Assembly (NCBI GenBank): GCA_030431825.1
Contig: JAUIIJ010000003.1
Location: forward strand, 44,084-108,083
Length of the DNA stretch: 64,000 bases
Direction: 5' to 3'
Source: Alphaproteobacteria bacterium
GTDB lineage: Bacteria > Pseudomonadota > Alphaproteobacteria > Rhodobacterales > Rhodobacteraceae
Part shown: positions 17,809 to 25,642 of the stretch, piece by piece
Numbering within the stretch: position 1 is the first letter of the stretch
How the letters are laid out: each line of letters opens with the position of its first letter
Notes under the pieces: model-generated
Told to the model about the DNA's origin: nothing
The model's input: the letters and a program-made list of their open reading frames with translations, nothing else
Database searches by the model: none
Position numbers and translations under genes: made by a program

Positions 17809-18408
17809 TCAGAGCAGGCGGACCTGCGTCCCGATCTGGACCAGCGGGTAGAGCTGTTCGACATGCTCGTTGTAGAGACCGATGCAGCCGGACGAGCTTT
17901 GCCGGCCGATCTTGCGGGTGTCCTGGGTGCCATGAACGAGATAGGCGGGCCAGTCGAGATACATGGCGCGCGTGCCCAGCGGATTGCCCGGTCCGCCTTC
18001 CATGAAGGCAGGCAGGCTGGGATCGCGCTTGCGCATGTTGGGGGTCGGGGTCCAGCGGGGGTTTTCGGCCTTGCGCACGATCCTGGAATAGCCGCGGCGC
18101 GTCAGTTCCTCGGACATCGGCACGGAAGAGGGAAACAACAGGTAGGTGTTGTCATCCGGTCCCCAATAATGCAACGCCCGGCTGGTTATGTCGGCGAGAA
18201 GGCATCCCTTGCCCAGCGAATCAAAGTGGTCCTGCCAGCGCTGCATCCGGAACGAGGAACTGTTGCGGCGCACCGGCACGCGATCGCGGATCGCGGCTTC
18301 GGAGTCCGGGAAGGCATCGCTCGATTGCGCGCGGAGCACTGCCGGCGTTGCCAGGGCGGTTGCGACGCCCAGGACAAGGGAGCGCCTGCTGAGGTTGGTC
18401 TTGGTCAT
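17809..18408 (-). CDS. L,D-transpeptidase (YkuD domain), Tat-like signal
   Basis: A 199-residue exported protein. The N-terminus SRRSLVLGVATALATPAVLRAQ has a twin-arginine-like signal. The YkuD active site is complete: His159 in LVHGTQDTR and Cys175 in SSSGCIGLYN, the usual spacing. The family attaches 3-3 cross-links or lipoprotein anchors to peptidoglycan in the periplasm. The residue after the SxGC motif is Ile-Gly-Leu rather than the common Ile-Arg-Met, a variation seen in several rhodobacterial members. It is divergent from the VPLPA-CTERM gene. Confidence 0.88.
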   Translation of the reverse strand: MTKTNLSRRSLVLGVATALATPAVLRAQSSDAFPDSEAAIRDRVPVRRNSSSFRMQRWQDHFDSLGKGCLLADITSRALHYWGPDDNTYLLFPSSVPMSEELTRRGYSRIVRKAENPRWTPTPNMRKRDPSLPAFMEGGPGNPLGTRAMYLDWPAYLVHGTQDTRKIGRQSSSGCIGLYNEHVEQLYPLVQIGTQVRLL

Positions 18409-18594
18409 TTCGTCGCCTCGAGATCACGTCTTTGCTGTTATTTATGATCGGCAACGCCATGATGCAAACGGAGAAGCCGCGACATCATGAACCATCACGG
18501 GAATGTTAGGGGCGCTTTCCGAACGGACGATCGCAGGCCCTGATCGCGCGGGGGTTGAGGTGAAGAAACCCACTCGCCGTGCAACGTCTTGAAC

Positions 18595-18621
18595 TTGATC
18601 GAAAAGCCGCGGCCTGATAAT
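18595..18621 (+). promoter_or_regulatory. Candidate promoter of the VPLPA-CTERM gene
   Basis: TTGATC at 18595-18600 and GATAAT at 18616-18621 are separated by 15 bases, the same -35 hexamer and spacing as the hemA candidate. They precede the ATG at 18691 by about 70 bases in the AT-richer part of the 282-base gap between two divergent genes. Confidence 0.3.
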
Positions 18622-18690
18622 GTAATTTTTGTGAAGCCGGGTTTTCGTTGCCCGGTTGGTAACGAGATTTGGGAACAGGGACTTGAACAT

Positions 18691-19302
18691 ATGAATAGGA
18701 AACTACTGGCAGGCTGCGCAGCAGGTGCCTTGATGCTGGCGGGAGCCGCCCAGGCATCGACCTTCACGATCGGGGCGGGCTCTTCTGTCGACCTGACGCC
18801 GGTTGACGGCTTTTTCTCGGGCTGCACCGGTGCTGGCGACTGTATCAGCGAGAGCCTGGCAGACGGTCTGATCGGCACGACATTCGAGTTGAACAATGTC
18901 GGCGATTCCGAGACTTTCGATTTTCTGACCTTCACCGGCAACGGTACGGGTTTCTACGAGAACTACACGGCGTCTGCGACGCTCGCTTTCGACGCGCCGA
19001 CCATCGCTGCGTCCAGTGGCGGTTCGGGTGGTGTCGTCGGTGTCATCGGCGGTTTCATCGGGGCTGGAGAGCTTCAGTGGGACGACGTGCCGGTTGATGT
19101 TGCCTTTGGCAATACCGGGATCGTTTCGATCAACTTCCAGGGTGGCCGCACGATCCTGCCCGGATCGTCGATCACCACGACCGCGACCGTCACGTTGGTG
19201 CAAGCCGACATTTCGCCGGTGCCGCTGCCGGCGTCGGGTCTGTTGTTGCTGGGCGGCATGGGTGGCCTCGTCGCCATGCGCCGCAGAAAGAAAGCGGCCT
19301 GA
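18691..19302 (+). CDS. VPLPA-CTERM sorting domain protein
   Basis: A 203-residue secreted protein. Residues 1-22 form a signal peptide ending in AAQA. The body is Gly/Ser/Thr-rich with little charge. The C-terminus is a textbook VPLPA-CTERM tail: PVPLPASGLLLLGGMGG followed by RRRKK. In this system an exosortase-like transpeptidase recognises VPLPA, cleaves, and routes the protein to the surface, usually in exopolysaccharide-producing strains. No exosortase gene is in the window. The function of the mature region is unknown. ATG 18691 was chosen because the signal peptide starts there; upstream ATG 18589 would bury it. Confidence 0.85.
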   Translation: MNRKLLAGCAAGALMLAGAAQASTFTIGAGSSVDLTPVDGFFSGCTGAGDCISESLADGLIGTTFELNNVGDSETFDFLTFTGNGTGFYENYTASATLAFDAPTIAASSGGSGGVVGVIGGFIGAGELQWDDVPVDVAFGNTGIVSINFQGGRTILPGSSITTTATVTLVQADISPVPLPASGLLLLGGMGGLVAMRRRKKAA

Positions 19303-19330
19303 TACCAGCGATTTTGCAGGGTTTCGAAAA

Positions 19331-19355
19331 GGGCGGTCGCGGGACCGCCCTTTTT
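19331..19355 (+). terminator. Rho-independent terminator of the VPLPA-CTERM gene
   Basis: GGGCGGTC at 19331-19338, loop of 4, GACCGCCC at 19343-19350, then five T residues. It lies 28 bases after the stop codon. Confidence 0.85.
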
Positions 19356-19410
19356 CGTCGTGCCAGGTTCGTCGTGCCAAGACCGGTGTGACGCCCGGAA
19401 CGCAGATGCA

Positions 19411-19437
19411 AAAAAAGGCGCCGGATGGCGCCTTTTT
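19411..19437 (-). terminator. Terminator of mmsA, usable in both directions
   Basis: GGCGCC at 19417-19422, loop GGAT, GGCGCC at 19427-19432, with A6 before and T5 after. Read on the minus strand it closes mmsA 18 bases after its stop; on the plus strand it backs up the preceding terminator. Confidence 0.85.
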
Positions 19438-19454
19438 CGTTTCTTGCCGTGCAG

Positions 19455-20954
19455 TCATTCCATCACGGGAATGGAGAACTCTCCGCCGTCCTTGATGCCG
19501 CTGGGCCAGCGGGATGTCACGGTTTTGGTGCGGGTGTAGAACTTGAACGCATCAGGGCCGTGCTGGTTGAGGTCGCCGAATACCGATTTCTTCCAGCCGC
19601 CGAATGTATGATAGGCCAACGGCACGGGAATCGGAACGTTGATGCCGACCATGCCGACATTCACGCGATTGGCGAAGTCACGGGCCGTGTCACCGTCGCG
19701 GGTAAAGATCGCCGTGCCGTTGCCGTATTCATGATCCATCGCCAGTTTGAGCGCCTCTTCATAGGTTTGCGCGCGCACCGTGGTCAGAACCGGACCAAAA
19801 ATTTCGGTCTTGTAGATGTCCATGTCCGGGGTTGCGTGGTCAAAGAGATGCGCGCCGACAAAGTAACCGTTCTCGTATCCCTGCAGTTTGAAGTCACGCC
19901 CATCCACCACAAGCTTCGCGCCCTGGTCGATCCCGGTCTGTACCAGTCGTTCGATATTCGCCTTGGCCGCCGCGGTGACGACGGGGCCGTAATCGACATC
20001 ATCGCCAGCGGTATAGGGGCCGACCTTGAGCTTTTCGATGCGCGGCACCAGTTTCTCGATCAGGCGATCGGCGGTCTTGTCGCCCACCGGGACGGCCACC
20101 GAGATCGCCATGCAGCGTTCGCCCGCCGCGCCGTATCCTGCGCCGACCAGTGCGTCGGCCGCCTGGTCCATATCGGCGTCGGGCATCACGATCATATGGT
20201 TCTTGGCACCGCCAAAACACTGCACCCGCTTGCCCTGAGAGCATCCGGTTCCATAGATGTACTCGGCGATCGGGGTCGAGCCGACAAAGCCGATCGACTG
20301 GATCTCCGGGTGATACAGGATCGCGTCCACGGCCTCCTTGTCGCCGTTGACCACCTGCAGGACACCCTTGGGCAAACCGGCTTCTTCCATCAGCTCGGCC
20401 AGCATGAGCGGCACCGAAGGGTCACGCTCGGACGGCTTGAGGATAAAGGCGTTGCCGCAGGCGATGGCGGGGGCGAACATCCACATCGGGATCATCGCGG
20501 GGAAATTGAACGGGGTGATCCCGGCCGTCACGCCAAGCGGTTGGCGCATGGAGTACATGTCGATTCCGGGGCCGGCGGCATCGGTGAATTCGCCTTTCAG
20601 CATCTGCGGCGCGCCGATGCAGTATTCGACCACCTCAAGACCGCGCTGAACGTCGCCGGCGGCATCGGGCAGCGTCTTGCCATGCTCGCGCGACAATGCC
20701 TCGGCAAGCTTTTTCATGTCGCGGTTCAGCAGGTCGACGAATTTCATCAGAACACGCGCCCGACGCTGCGGGTTGGTCGCTGCCCAGCCGACCTGTGCGG
20801 CCTTGGCGGCTTCGACCGCTTCTGCCAGTTCCTCTGCATTGGCGAGCGGCACCCTGGCCTGCACCTCGCCGGTGGCAGGGTTCATGACATCGGCAAAGCG
20901 GCCGGATTGCCCCTTAACATGAGCGCCGTTGATGTAATGTGTCAGCTCTTGCAT
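19455..20954 (-). CDS. mmsA: Methylmalonate-semialdehyde dehydrogenase (acylating)
   Basis: Converts methylmalonate semialdehyde to propionyl-CoA with NAD and CoA, the end of valine (and part of inositol) catabolism. The 499-residue protein has ITPFNFPAMIPMWMFAPAIACGN and FILKPSERDPSVP, which distinguish MMSDH from other aldehyde dehydrogenases, and the nucleophile Cys in AAGERCMAIS (about residue 285). ATG 20954 follows AAGGAGGA. It is divergent from a LysR-type gene 104 bases away. Unlike the tight clusters of many relatives it is about 4 kb from the acd-hydrolase-mmsB run. Confidence 0.96.
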   Translation of the reverse strand: MQELTHYINGAHVKGQSGRFADVMNPATGEVQARVPLANAEELAEAVEAAKAAQVGWAATNPQRRARVLMKFVDLLNRDMKKLAEALSREHGKTLPDAAGDVQRGLEVVEYCIGAPQMLKGEFTDAAGPGIDMYSMRQPLGVTAGITPFNFPAMIPMWMFAPAIACGNAFILKPSERDPSVPLMLAELMEEAGLPKGVLQVVNGDKEAVDAILYHPEIQSIGFVGSTPIAEYIYGTGCSQGKRVQCFGGAKNHMIVMPDADMDQAADALVGAGYGAAGERCMAISVAVPVGDKTADRLIEKLVPRIEKLKVGPYTAGDDVDYGPVVTAAAKANIERLVQTGIDQGAKLVVDGRDFKLQGYENGYFVGAHLFDHATPDMDIYKTEIFGPVLTTVRAQTYEEALKLAMDHEYGNGTAIFTRDGDTARDFANRVNVGMVGINVPIPVPLAYHTFGGWKKSVFGDLNQHGPDAFKFYTRTKTVTSRWPSGIKDGGEFSIPVME

Positions 20955-21058
20955 ACGCTGTTCCTCCTTAAGACGATTTGGCGCGACCATAGTATTGCAA
21001 AATCACATTGAACAGGCGCAAGATTTCAAAAAGGCTTTGCAGAATTGCAGGGGTGGCG

Positions 21059-21955
21059 ATGGAACCGCATTGGGATGACGTCCGAATATTTCTGGCTGTA
21101 GCCCGGCATGAGAGCCTTTCCGCGGCGGGGAGGGTGCTCAAGATCGATCCTGCGACTGTCGGGCGCAGGGTGTCGCGGCTCGAATCGGCGTTCGGGGTGC
21201 CATTATTTGTCAAATCACCGCAGGGCTACGCGCTGAGCGAAGCGGGCGAACGGTTCCTTGAACATGGTGAGGCGGCAGAGCAGGCGATGCGCGCGGCCAC
21301 GGAAACACTGGACCGCCAGAGCGAGGGAATGACCGGGCAGATGCGGATTGGTGCGCCGGATGGCTGTGCGAATTATCTGTTGCCGCAGGTCTGTGCCAGG
21401 CTTGGCCGGGAAAATCCCGATCTGGACATTCAGATCGTGGCCTTGCCCCGTGTCGTCAACCTGTCGCGCCGCGAGGCGGACATGGCCATTGCCGTCAGCG
21501 CGCCATCGGCCGGCCAGTTGCTGGTCAAGAAGATCACGGATTACAAGCTCCATCTGGTCGCAAGCCAGCGCTATCTGCGCAACAGTCCGGCGCTCGAGAC
21601 GGTCGAAGACCTGCGCGGGCGCCGTATGGTGGGATATATCCCGGACATGATCTTTGACGCGGAACTCGACTATCTCGACAGGCTTGGCGTGGAGCGCGTG
21701 CCGCTGGCGTCAAACTCGGTGCCGGTGCAACTCAGGCTGCTGTGTCAGGATGCGGGTTTCGGTATTGCGCATGACTTCTCGCTGCCGGCGCATCGCACAT
21801 TGTGCAAGGTGCTCAGTGACCGGATCAGCCTGACCCGCAGCTTTTATCTCGTCAGGCATCAGGGAGATCAGCGCAGCCAGCGTCTGAACCGTTTTTCCGA
21901 GGCCCTGGCGAGCGGTGTGCGCGATGAAGTGATGCGACTGGAGGCGATGATCTGA
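21059..21955 (+). CDS. LysR-type regulator divergent from mmsA
   Basis: A 298-residue LysR protein. The N-terminal HTH reads HWDDVRIFLAVARHESLSAAGRVLKIDPATVGRRVSRLE; the PATVGRR recognition helix puts it in the group with Thr-Val rather than Ala-Val-Ser. The rest is the effector-binding domain. ATG 21059 has an AGGGG site; in-frame ATG 21008 lies in the intergenic region and would overlap the promoter. Divergence from mmsA suggests it controls valine degradation, with a pathway acyl-CoA or semialdehyde as possible effector; this is inference. Confidence 0.88.
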   Translation: MEPHWDDVRIFLAVARHESLSAAGRVLKIDPATVGRRVSRLESAFGVPLFVKSPQGYALSEAGERFLEHGEAAEQAMRAATETLDRQSEGMTGQMRIGAPDGCANYLLPQVCARLGRENPDLDIQIVALPRVVNLSRREADMAIAVSAPSAGQLLVKKITDYKLHLVASQRYLRNSPALETVEDLRGRRMVGYIPDMIFDAELDYLDRLGVERVPLASNSVPVQLRLLCQDAGFGIAHDFSLPAHRTLCKVLSDRISLTRSFYLVRHQGDQRSQRLNRFSEALASGVRDEVMRLEAMI

Positions 21956-22086
21956 CGCGGGCCGGGGTGCGCCACATTGCGACCAATTGTCATCGTGGCG
22001 GAGAGCATGGGTGAGCGGAGTCTTGACACGATCTCATATTGCGGCGAGGCTTTTTGTATTGAAATTTTGTTGCGGAGGTCACGCCA

Positions 22087-22527
22087 ATGCTGGTGCAGCA
22101 GATCCTCAAGTCCAAGGCCACCTCGGGTGTGCTCACCATCGTGTCCACGGCGAAGGTATCGGAAGCGGCCAAGCTATTGGCTGACAACAGGATCGGGTCG
22201 CTCGTGGTGTCTGATGACGGCGGCACCACCGCGATCGGCATCCTGTCGGAGCGGGATATCGTGCGCGAGCTTGCGCGGGTGGGAAGTGTCTGCCTCGAGC
22301 AACCGGTCATCGCCTACATGACGACCGAGGTCGTGACCTGCAACGCCGAGGCAACGGCGCAGAAGATACTCGAACAGATGACCGAAGGCCGTTTTCGCCA
22401 CATGCCGGTGGTTGCGTCCGAAGGCAACCTGATCGGTCTGGTGACGCTTGGCGACGTGGTCAAGGCGCAACTGTCGCAGCTGTCGATGGAAAAGCAGGCG
22501 CTGGAAGGCATGATCATGGGGCACTGA
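22087..22527 (+). CDS. Two-CBS-domain protein
   Basis: A 146-residue protein made almost only of a CBS pair (Bateman module): IVSTAKVSEAAKLLADNRIGSLVV and GILSERDIVRELA in the first, MTTEVVTCNAEATAQKILEQMTEGRFRHMPVV and GLVTLGDVVKAQL in the second. Such stand-alone modules bind adenine nucleotides, NAD or SAM and sense energy state; the partner is unknown. GGAGGT lies 9 bases upstream. It is monocistronic, between the LysR gene and coaD. Confidence 0.9.
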   Translation: MLVQQILKSKATSGVLTIVSTAKVSEAAKLLADNRIGSLVVSDDGGTTAIGILSERDIVRELARVGSVCLEQPVIAYMTTEVVTCNAEATAQKILEQMTEGRFRHMPVVASEGNLIGLVTLGDVVKAQLSQLSMEKQALEGMIMGH

Positions 22528-22661
22528 CGCCCCGTCGGACCCGGTTGTGAAACTTCATTTTCGAAATGGATTATTGTTTGCCAGCAAGAGCTTGCTTGCA
22601 AACTCCGGCGTTCTGGTATTGGTTCGGCATCAGGTCGCATAAGGCAGGAGAGACCCCCAAC

Positions 22662-23162
22662 ATGCGCATTGCACTCTATCCCGGCACGTTTGACCCGATC
22701 ACGCTGGGCCATGCGGATATCATACGGCGCGCCTGTCCGATGGTTGACCGCCTCGTGATCGGTGTTGCGATCAATCGCGACAAGGGGCCGTTGTTCTCGC
22801 TGGAAGAGCGCGTGGCAATGATCGAAGAGGATTGCGCGAAACTGGCCGAACAGACCGGCACCGAGATTGTCGTGCATCCGTTCGAAAACCTGTTGATCGA
22901 TTGCGCGCGGGATGTCGGGGCCCAGATCATCGTCCGGGGTCTGCGGGCCGTGGCGGATTTCGAATACGAGTATCAGATGGTCGGGATGAACCGCATGCTG
23001 ACCGACGATGTCGAAACGGTATTCCTGATGGCCGATGCCAAGTACCAGCCGATCGCGAGCAAGCTGGTCAAGGAAATCGCGCGGCTGGGCGGAGACGTGT
23101 CGAGATTCGTGACGCCGAATGTGCGCAAGGCGTTGCTGGAGCGGCTGAAGCAATCGACCTGA
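22662..23162 (+). CDS. coaD: Pantetheine-phosphate adenylyltransferase
   Basis: Transfers AMP from ATP to 4'-phosphopantetheine, the fourth step of coenzyme A synthesis. The 166-residue protein has YPGTFDPITLGHADII, the nucleotidyltransferase (T/H)xGH motif in its usual TLGH form, then IIVRGLRAVADFEYE and the C-terminal ISS-type segment KLVKEIARLGGDVSRFV. ATG 22662 follows GGAGAG; the upstream extension to 22566 is not family-like. It is convergent with the small gene at 23174-23317. Confidence 0.96.
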   Translation: MRIALYPGTFDPITLGHADIIRRACPMVDRLVIGVAINRDKGPLFSLEERVAMIEEDCAKLAEQTGTEIVVHPFENLLIDCARDVGAQIIVRGLRAVADFEYEYQMVGMNRMLTDDVETVFLMADAKYQPIASKLVKEIARLGGDVSRFVTPNVRKALLERLKQST

Positions 23163-23173
23163 GCAACGGTCGT

Positions 23174-23317
23174 CTAGCGCCAGAACGCGAGCCACTCGGT
23201 GAAGGCGAGGAATTTCTTGCCGAGAAACACGAGATGCTCTGCATCGAACAGCACGACATCTGTCAGGACAGATCCGAGGATGATCAGGCCCAGAACCAGG
23301 GCGAGGCTGTTGGACAT
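23174..23317 (-). CDS. Small single-span membrane protein, 47 residues
   Basis: A short frame reads MSNSLALVLGLIILGS..., with one hydrophobic span at about 5-24, then FDAEHLVFLGKKF and a C-terminus EWLAFWR. GAGGT lies 4 bases before the ATG. It sits between coaD (convergent, 11 bases away) and gap (same strand, 83 bases upstream, hairpin between). Similar short proteins with a ..WLAFWR-like end next to gap or coaD occur in Rhodobacterales from my recollection. Function is unknown. It is easily missed because of its length. Confidence 0.65.
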   Translation of the reverse strand: MSNSLALVLGLIILGSVLTDVVLFDAEHLVFLGKKFLAFTEWLAFWR

Positions 23318-23340
23318 CGAGACCTCATTGAAACGAGAAC

Positions 23341-23366
23341 GCCCGGCCAGCTATGCCTGACCGGGC
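23341..23366 (-). terminator. Hairpin downstream of gap
   Basis: GCCCGGCCAG at 23341-23350 pairs with CTGACCGGGC at 23357-23366 with one mismatch and a 6-base loop. It follows the gap stop by 34 bases on the minus strand and precedes the 47-residue gene. There is no strong U-tract, so it may attenuate rather than stop transcription. Confidence 0.5.
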
Positions 23367-23400
23367 GATCATCTTCAATGGCGATCCGTGCGCGTGGTTA

Positions 23401-24405
23401 TCAGCCGTTTAGGCGCCCCATCGCGGCGGCGACATCGGCCATGCGGACCGAAAAGCCCCATTCATTGTCATACCAGGCGAGCACACGCACCATGCGCCCG
23501 TCAACGACACGGGTCTGGTCCGGTGCGAAGATGCTGCTTTCTTCGGTGTGGTTGAAATCGATGGAAACCTTGGGCTCGGGATCATAGGCCATCACCTTGC
23601 CGATCGGGCCTTTGACGGCCTCCGCGACGGCGGCGTTGACCTCTTCTGCCGTCACTTCGCGCGCGGCGCGGAAGGTCAGATCGACAGCCGAGACATTGGG
23701 AGTCGGGACGCGGATCGCCGAACCGTCCAGGCGACCCTTGAGGTTCGGCAGAACCTCGCCAAGGGCCTTGGCCGCGCCGGTCGAGGTCGGGATCATCGCC
23801 ATTGCGGCGGCCCGTGCGCGATAGAGATCGTTGTGACGGCGATCAAGTGTCGGCTGGTCGCCGGTATAGGAGTGGATCGTGGTCATAATGCCGTGTTCGA
23901 TGCCGATGGCTTCGTCCAGCACCTTGGCCAGCGGCGCAAGGCAGTTGGTGGTGCAGGAGCCATTGCTGATCATCGTGTCGCCCTTGGCGAGCATCTCGTC
24001 ATTGACGCCGAAGACCACGGTTTTCTGCACGTTCTTGGCCGGGGCCGAAATCAGCACCGACTTGGCGCCGCGCTCCAGGTGGACATTTGCCTTGTTGCCG
24101 TCGTTGAACTTGCCGGTGCATTCCAGAACAACGTCGCAACCTGACCAGTCGAGTTCCTGCGGATCGTAGGTCGAGAACATCTCGATCTCGCCCTGGCCCA
24201 GATCCAGCGTGCGTTCGCCCACGCGGATATCCTGCGCATAGCGTCCGTGAATGCTGTCATAGCGCAGCAGGTGCGCTGCGGTTTCGATCGGGCCTGTTGC
24301 ATTGGCCTTGACAACCCGGATGTCATTGCGGCCGCTCGCCGCGATATGGCTCAGGGTACAGCGGCCAATCCGGCCAAATCCGTTAATACCGACGTTAATG
24401 GTCAT
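23401..24405 (-). CDS. gap: Glyceraldehyde-3-phosphate dehydrogenase, type I
   Basis: Interconverts glyceraldehyde-3-phosphate and 1,3-bisphosphoglycerate. The 334-residue protein has VGINGFGRIGR (dinucleotide loop), the catalytic Cys151 in SNGSCTTNCLAP and HSYTGDQPTLDRRH, and ends WYDNEWGFS. At the end of the second strand, where NAD-specific enzymes read A-I-N-D-L, it reads K-A-N-A-T: the Asp that binds the adenosine ribose is missing. This suggests NADP use or dual specificity, as in gluconeogenic or photosynthetic Gap paralogues. ATG 24405 is preferred to GTG 24420. Two LacI-type operators lie about 90-120 bases upstream. Confidence 0.95.
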   Translation of the reverse strand: MTINVGINGFGRIGRCTLSHIAASGRNDIRVVKANATGPIETAAHLLRYDSIHGRYAQDIRVGERTLDLGQGEIEMFSTYDPQELDWSGCDVVLECTGKFNDGNKANVHLERGAKSVLISAPAKNVQKTVVFGVNDEMLAKGDTMISNGSCTTNCLAPLAKVLDEAIGIEHGIMTTIHSYTGDQPTLDRRHNDLYRARAAAMAMIPTSTGAAKALGEVLPNLKGRLDGSAIRVPTPNVSAVDLTFRAAREVTAEEVNAAVAEAVKGPIGKVMAYDPEPKVSIDFNHTEESSIFAPDQTRVVDGRMVRVLAWYDNEWGFSVRMADVAAAMGRLNG

Positions 24406-24493
24406 ACTTTGTGGCTCCACAATTTTGTGCCTTGGGGGGCATATAGCCTCGTAATCGATTCAGAAAAAGGGAGAAAAAGCCGCATTCGCAATG

Positions 24494-24526
24494 TGTTAGC
24501 GCAAACTGTTCCCGGTTGCGCTAACG
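24494..24526. promoter_or_regulatory. Paired LacI-family type operators between gap and the DUF808 gene
   Basis: Two sites resembling TGTTAGCGCTAACA lie 19 bases apart, centre to centre: TGTTAGCGCAAACT at 24494-24507 and CGGTTGCGCTAACG at 24513-24526. Together they form a perfect 10-base inverted repeat GTTAGCGCAA / TTGCGCTAAC separated by 7 bases. The CG-centred palindrome is characteristic of LacI-family regulators. CceR, the LacI-type regulator of central carbon genes in Rhodobacter sphaeroides, is the natural candidate; I recall its targets including gap and tkt but cannot confirm the motif here. Confidence 0.55.
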
Positions 24527-24588
24527 CTTGCCCTGCAGGATCAATACGTTAGGTTGATGCAGGGCCACAGGGTAAAAAGGGACAGGGC

Positions 24589-25560
24589 ATGAGCGGGCTT
24601 CTGGCATTACTGGACGATGTTGCGGCAATTGCCAAGGTTGCGGCGGCCTCGGTGGATGATGTTGTCGCGGCTGCGGGCAAGGCCGGCGCCAAGACGGCGG
24701 GGGTCATCATCGATGACGCGGCGGTGACCCCGAAATACGTCCAGGGATTTGCCCCGGCGCGCGAATTGCCGATCATCTGGCGCATTGCCCGCGGTTCGTT
24801 CTTCAACAAGCTGGTATTGTTGCTGCCGGTTGCAATGTTGCTGGCCAATTTTGCCCCCTGGCTGATTACGCCGCTGCTGATGATAGGGGGATCCTACCTG
24901 TGTTTCGAAGGGGCGGAAAAGGTTTTTCACGTGCTCTTTCCGCACGGGGACGAGCACGTGGCCGCAGACATGACGGTCAAGGATCCGGGCCATCTGGAGG
25001 AACAGAAGGTCAAGGGCGCCATCAAGACCGATTTCATCCTGTCTGCCGAGATCATGACCATCGCGCTGGCAGCGATCGAGGCACCGAATGTCTGGATGCA
25101 GGCCGCGACACTGGCTGTGGTCGGGGCAGGGGTGACAATCGCGGTCTACGGTGCGGTGGCCGTGATTGTCAAAATGGATGATGTCGGCCTGTACCTTGCC
25201 AAGAACGGCAAAACGGGCCTCGGGCAATCGCTTGGTCGCTGGCTGGTCAAGGCGATGCCGGTCCTGATGAAAATCCTGTCGATCGTCGGTACGGCCGCGA
25301 TGCTGTGGGTGGGTGGCTCGATCATCCTGCACGGCCTCGAAGTGCTGGGCTTCCCCTGGCTCTATCACCATATAAGCGAACTTGCCTCTGCCGCCGGGAG
25401 CATGGTGCCCGAGAACTGGACAGCAACGGTCAAGTGGATCGCGACAGCCACGATGGATGGGATTTTCGGCCTCTTGTGGGGGATCGTGTTGATCCCTGTG
25501 GCGACACGTATTGTCGGGCCGCTTATCGCAATGGTCTCGGGGAAGAAAGACGCGGCATGA
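24589..25560 (+). CDS. DUF808 family membrane protein (YedI-like)
   Basis: A 323-residue integral membrane protein. The N-terminus GLLALLDDVAAIAKVAAASVDDV is the DUF808/YedI signature, followed by AAVTPKYVQGFAPARELPIIWRIARGSFFNK. About six to seven hydrophobic spans follow. The family is widespread but uncharacterised. It is divergent from gap and shares the operator-bearing intergenic region, so it may be under the same regulator. Confidence 0.88.
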   Translation: MSGLLALLDDVAAIAKVAAASVDDVVAAAGKAGAKTAGVIIDDAAVTPKYVQGFAPARELPIIWRIARGSFFNKLVLLLPVAMLLANFAPWLITPLLMIGGSYLCFEGAEKVFHVLFPHGDEHVAADMTVKDPGHLEEQKVKGAIKTDFILSAEIMTIALAAIEAPNVWMQAATLAVVGAGVTIAVYGAVAVIVKMDDVGLYLAKNGKTGLGQSLGRWLVKAMPVLMKILSIVGTAAMLWVGGSIILHGLEVLGFPWLYHHISELASAAGSMVPENWTATVKWIATATMDGIFGLLWGIVLIPVATRIVGPLIAMVSGKKDAA

Positions 25561-25642
25561 CCAGCGCGGTCATGTCGGCAGGTTGAGTGACGCGCGTTCC
25601 GATTGAAACGGCGCGTGTTCCAGATTTGCGGGGCCGAAGGGA

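Noticed and set aside
22023..22051. TTGACA promoter ahead of the CBS gene
   Set aside because: The -35 hexamer is perfect but no -10 hexamer lies 16-18 bases downstream.
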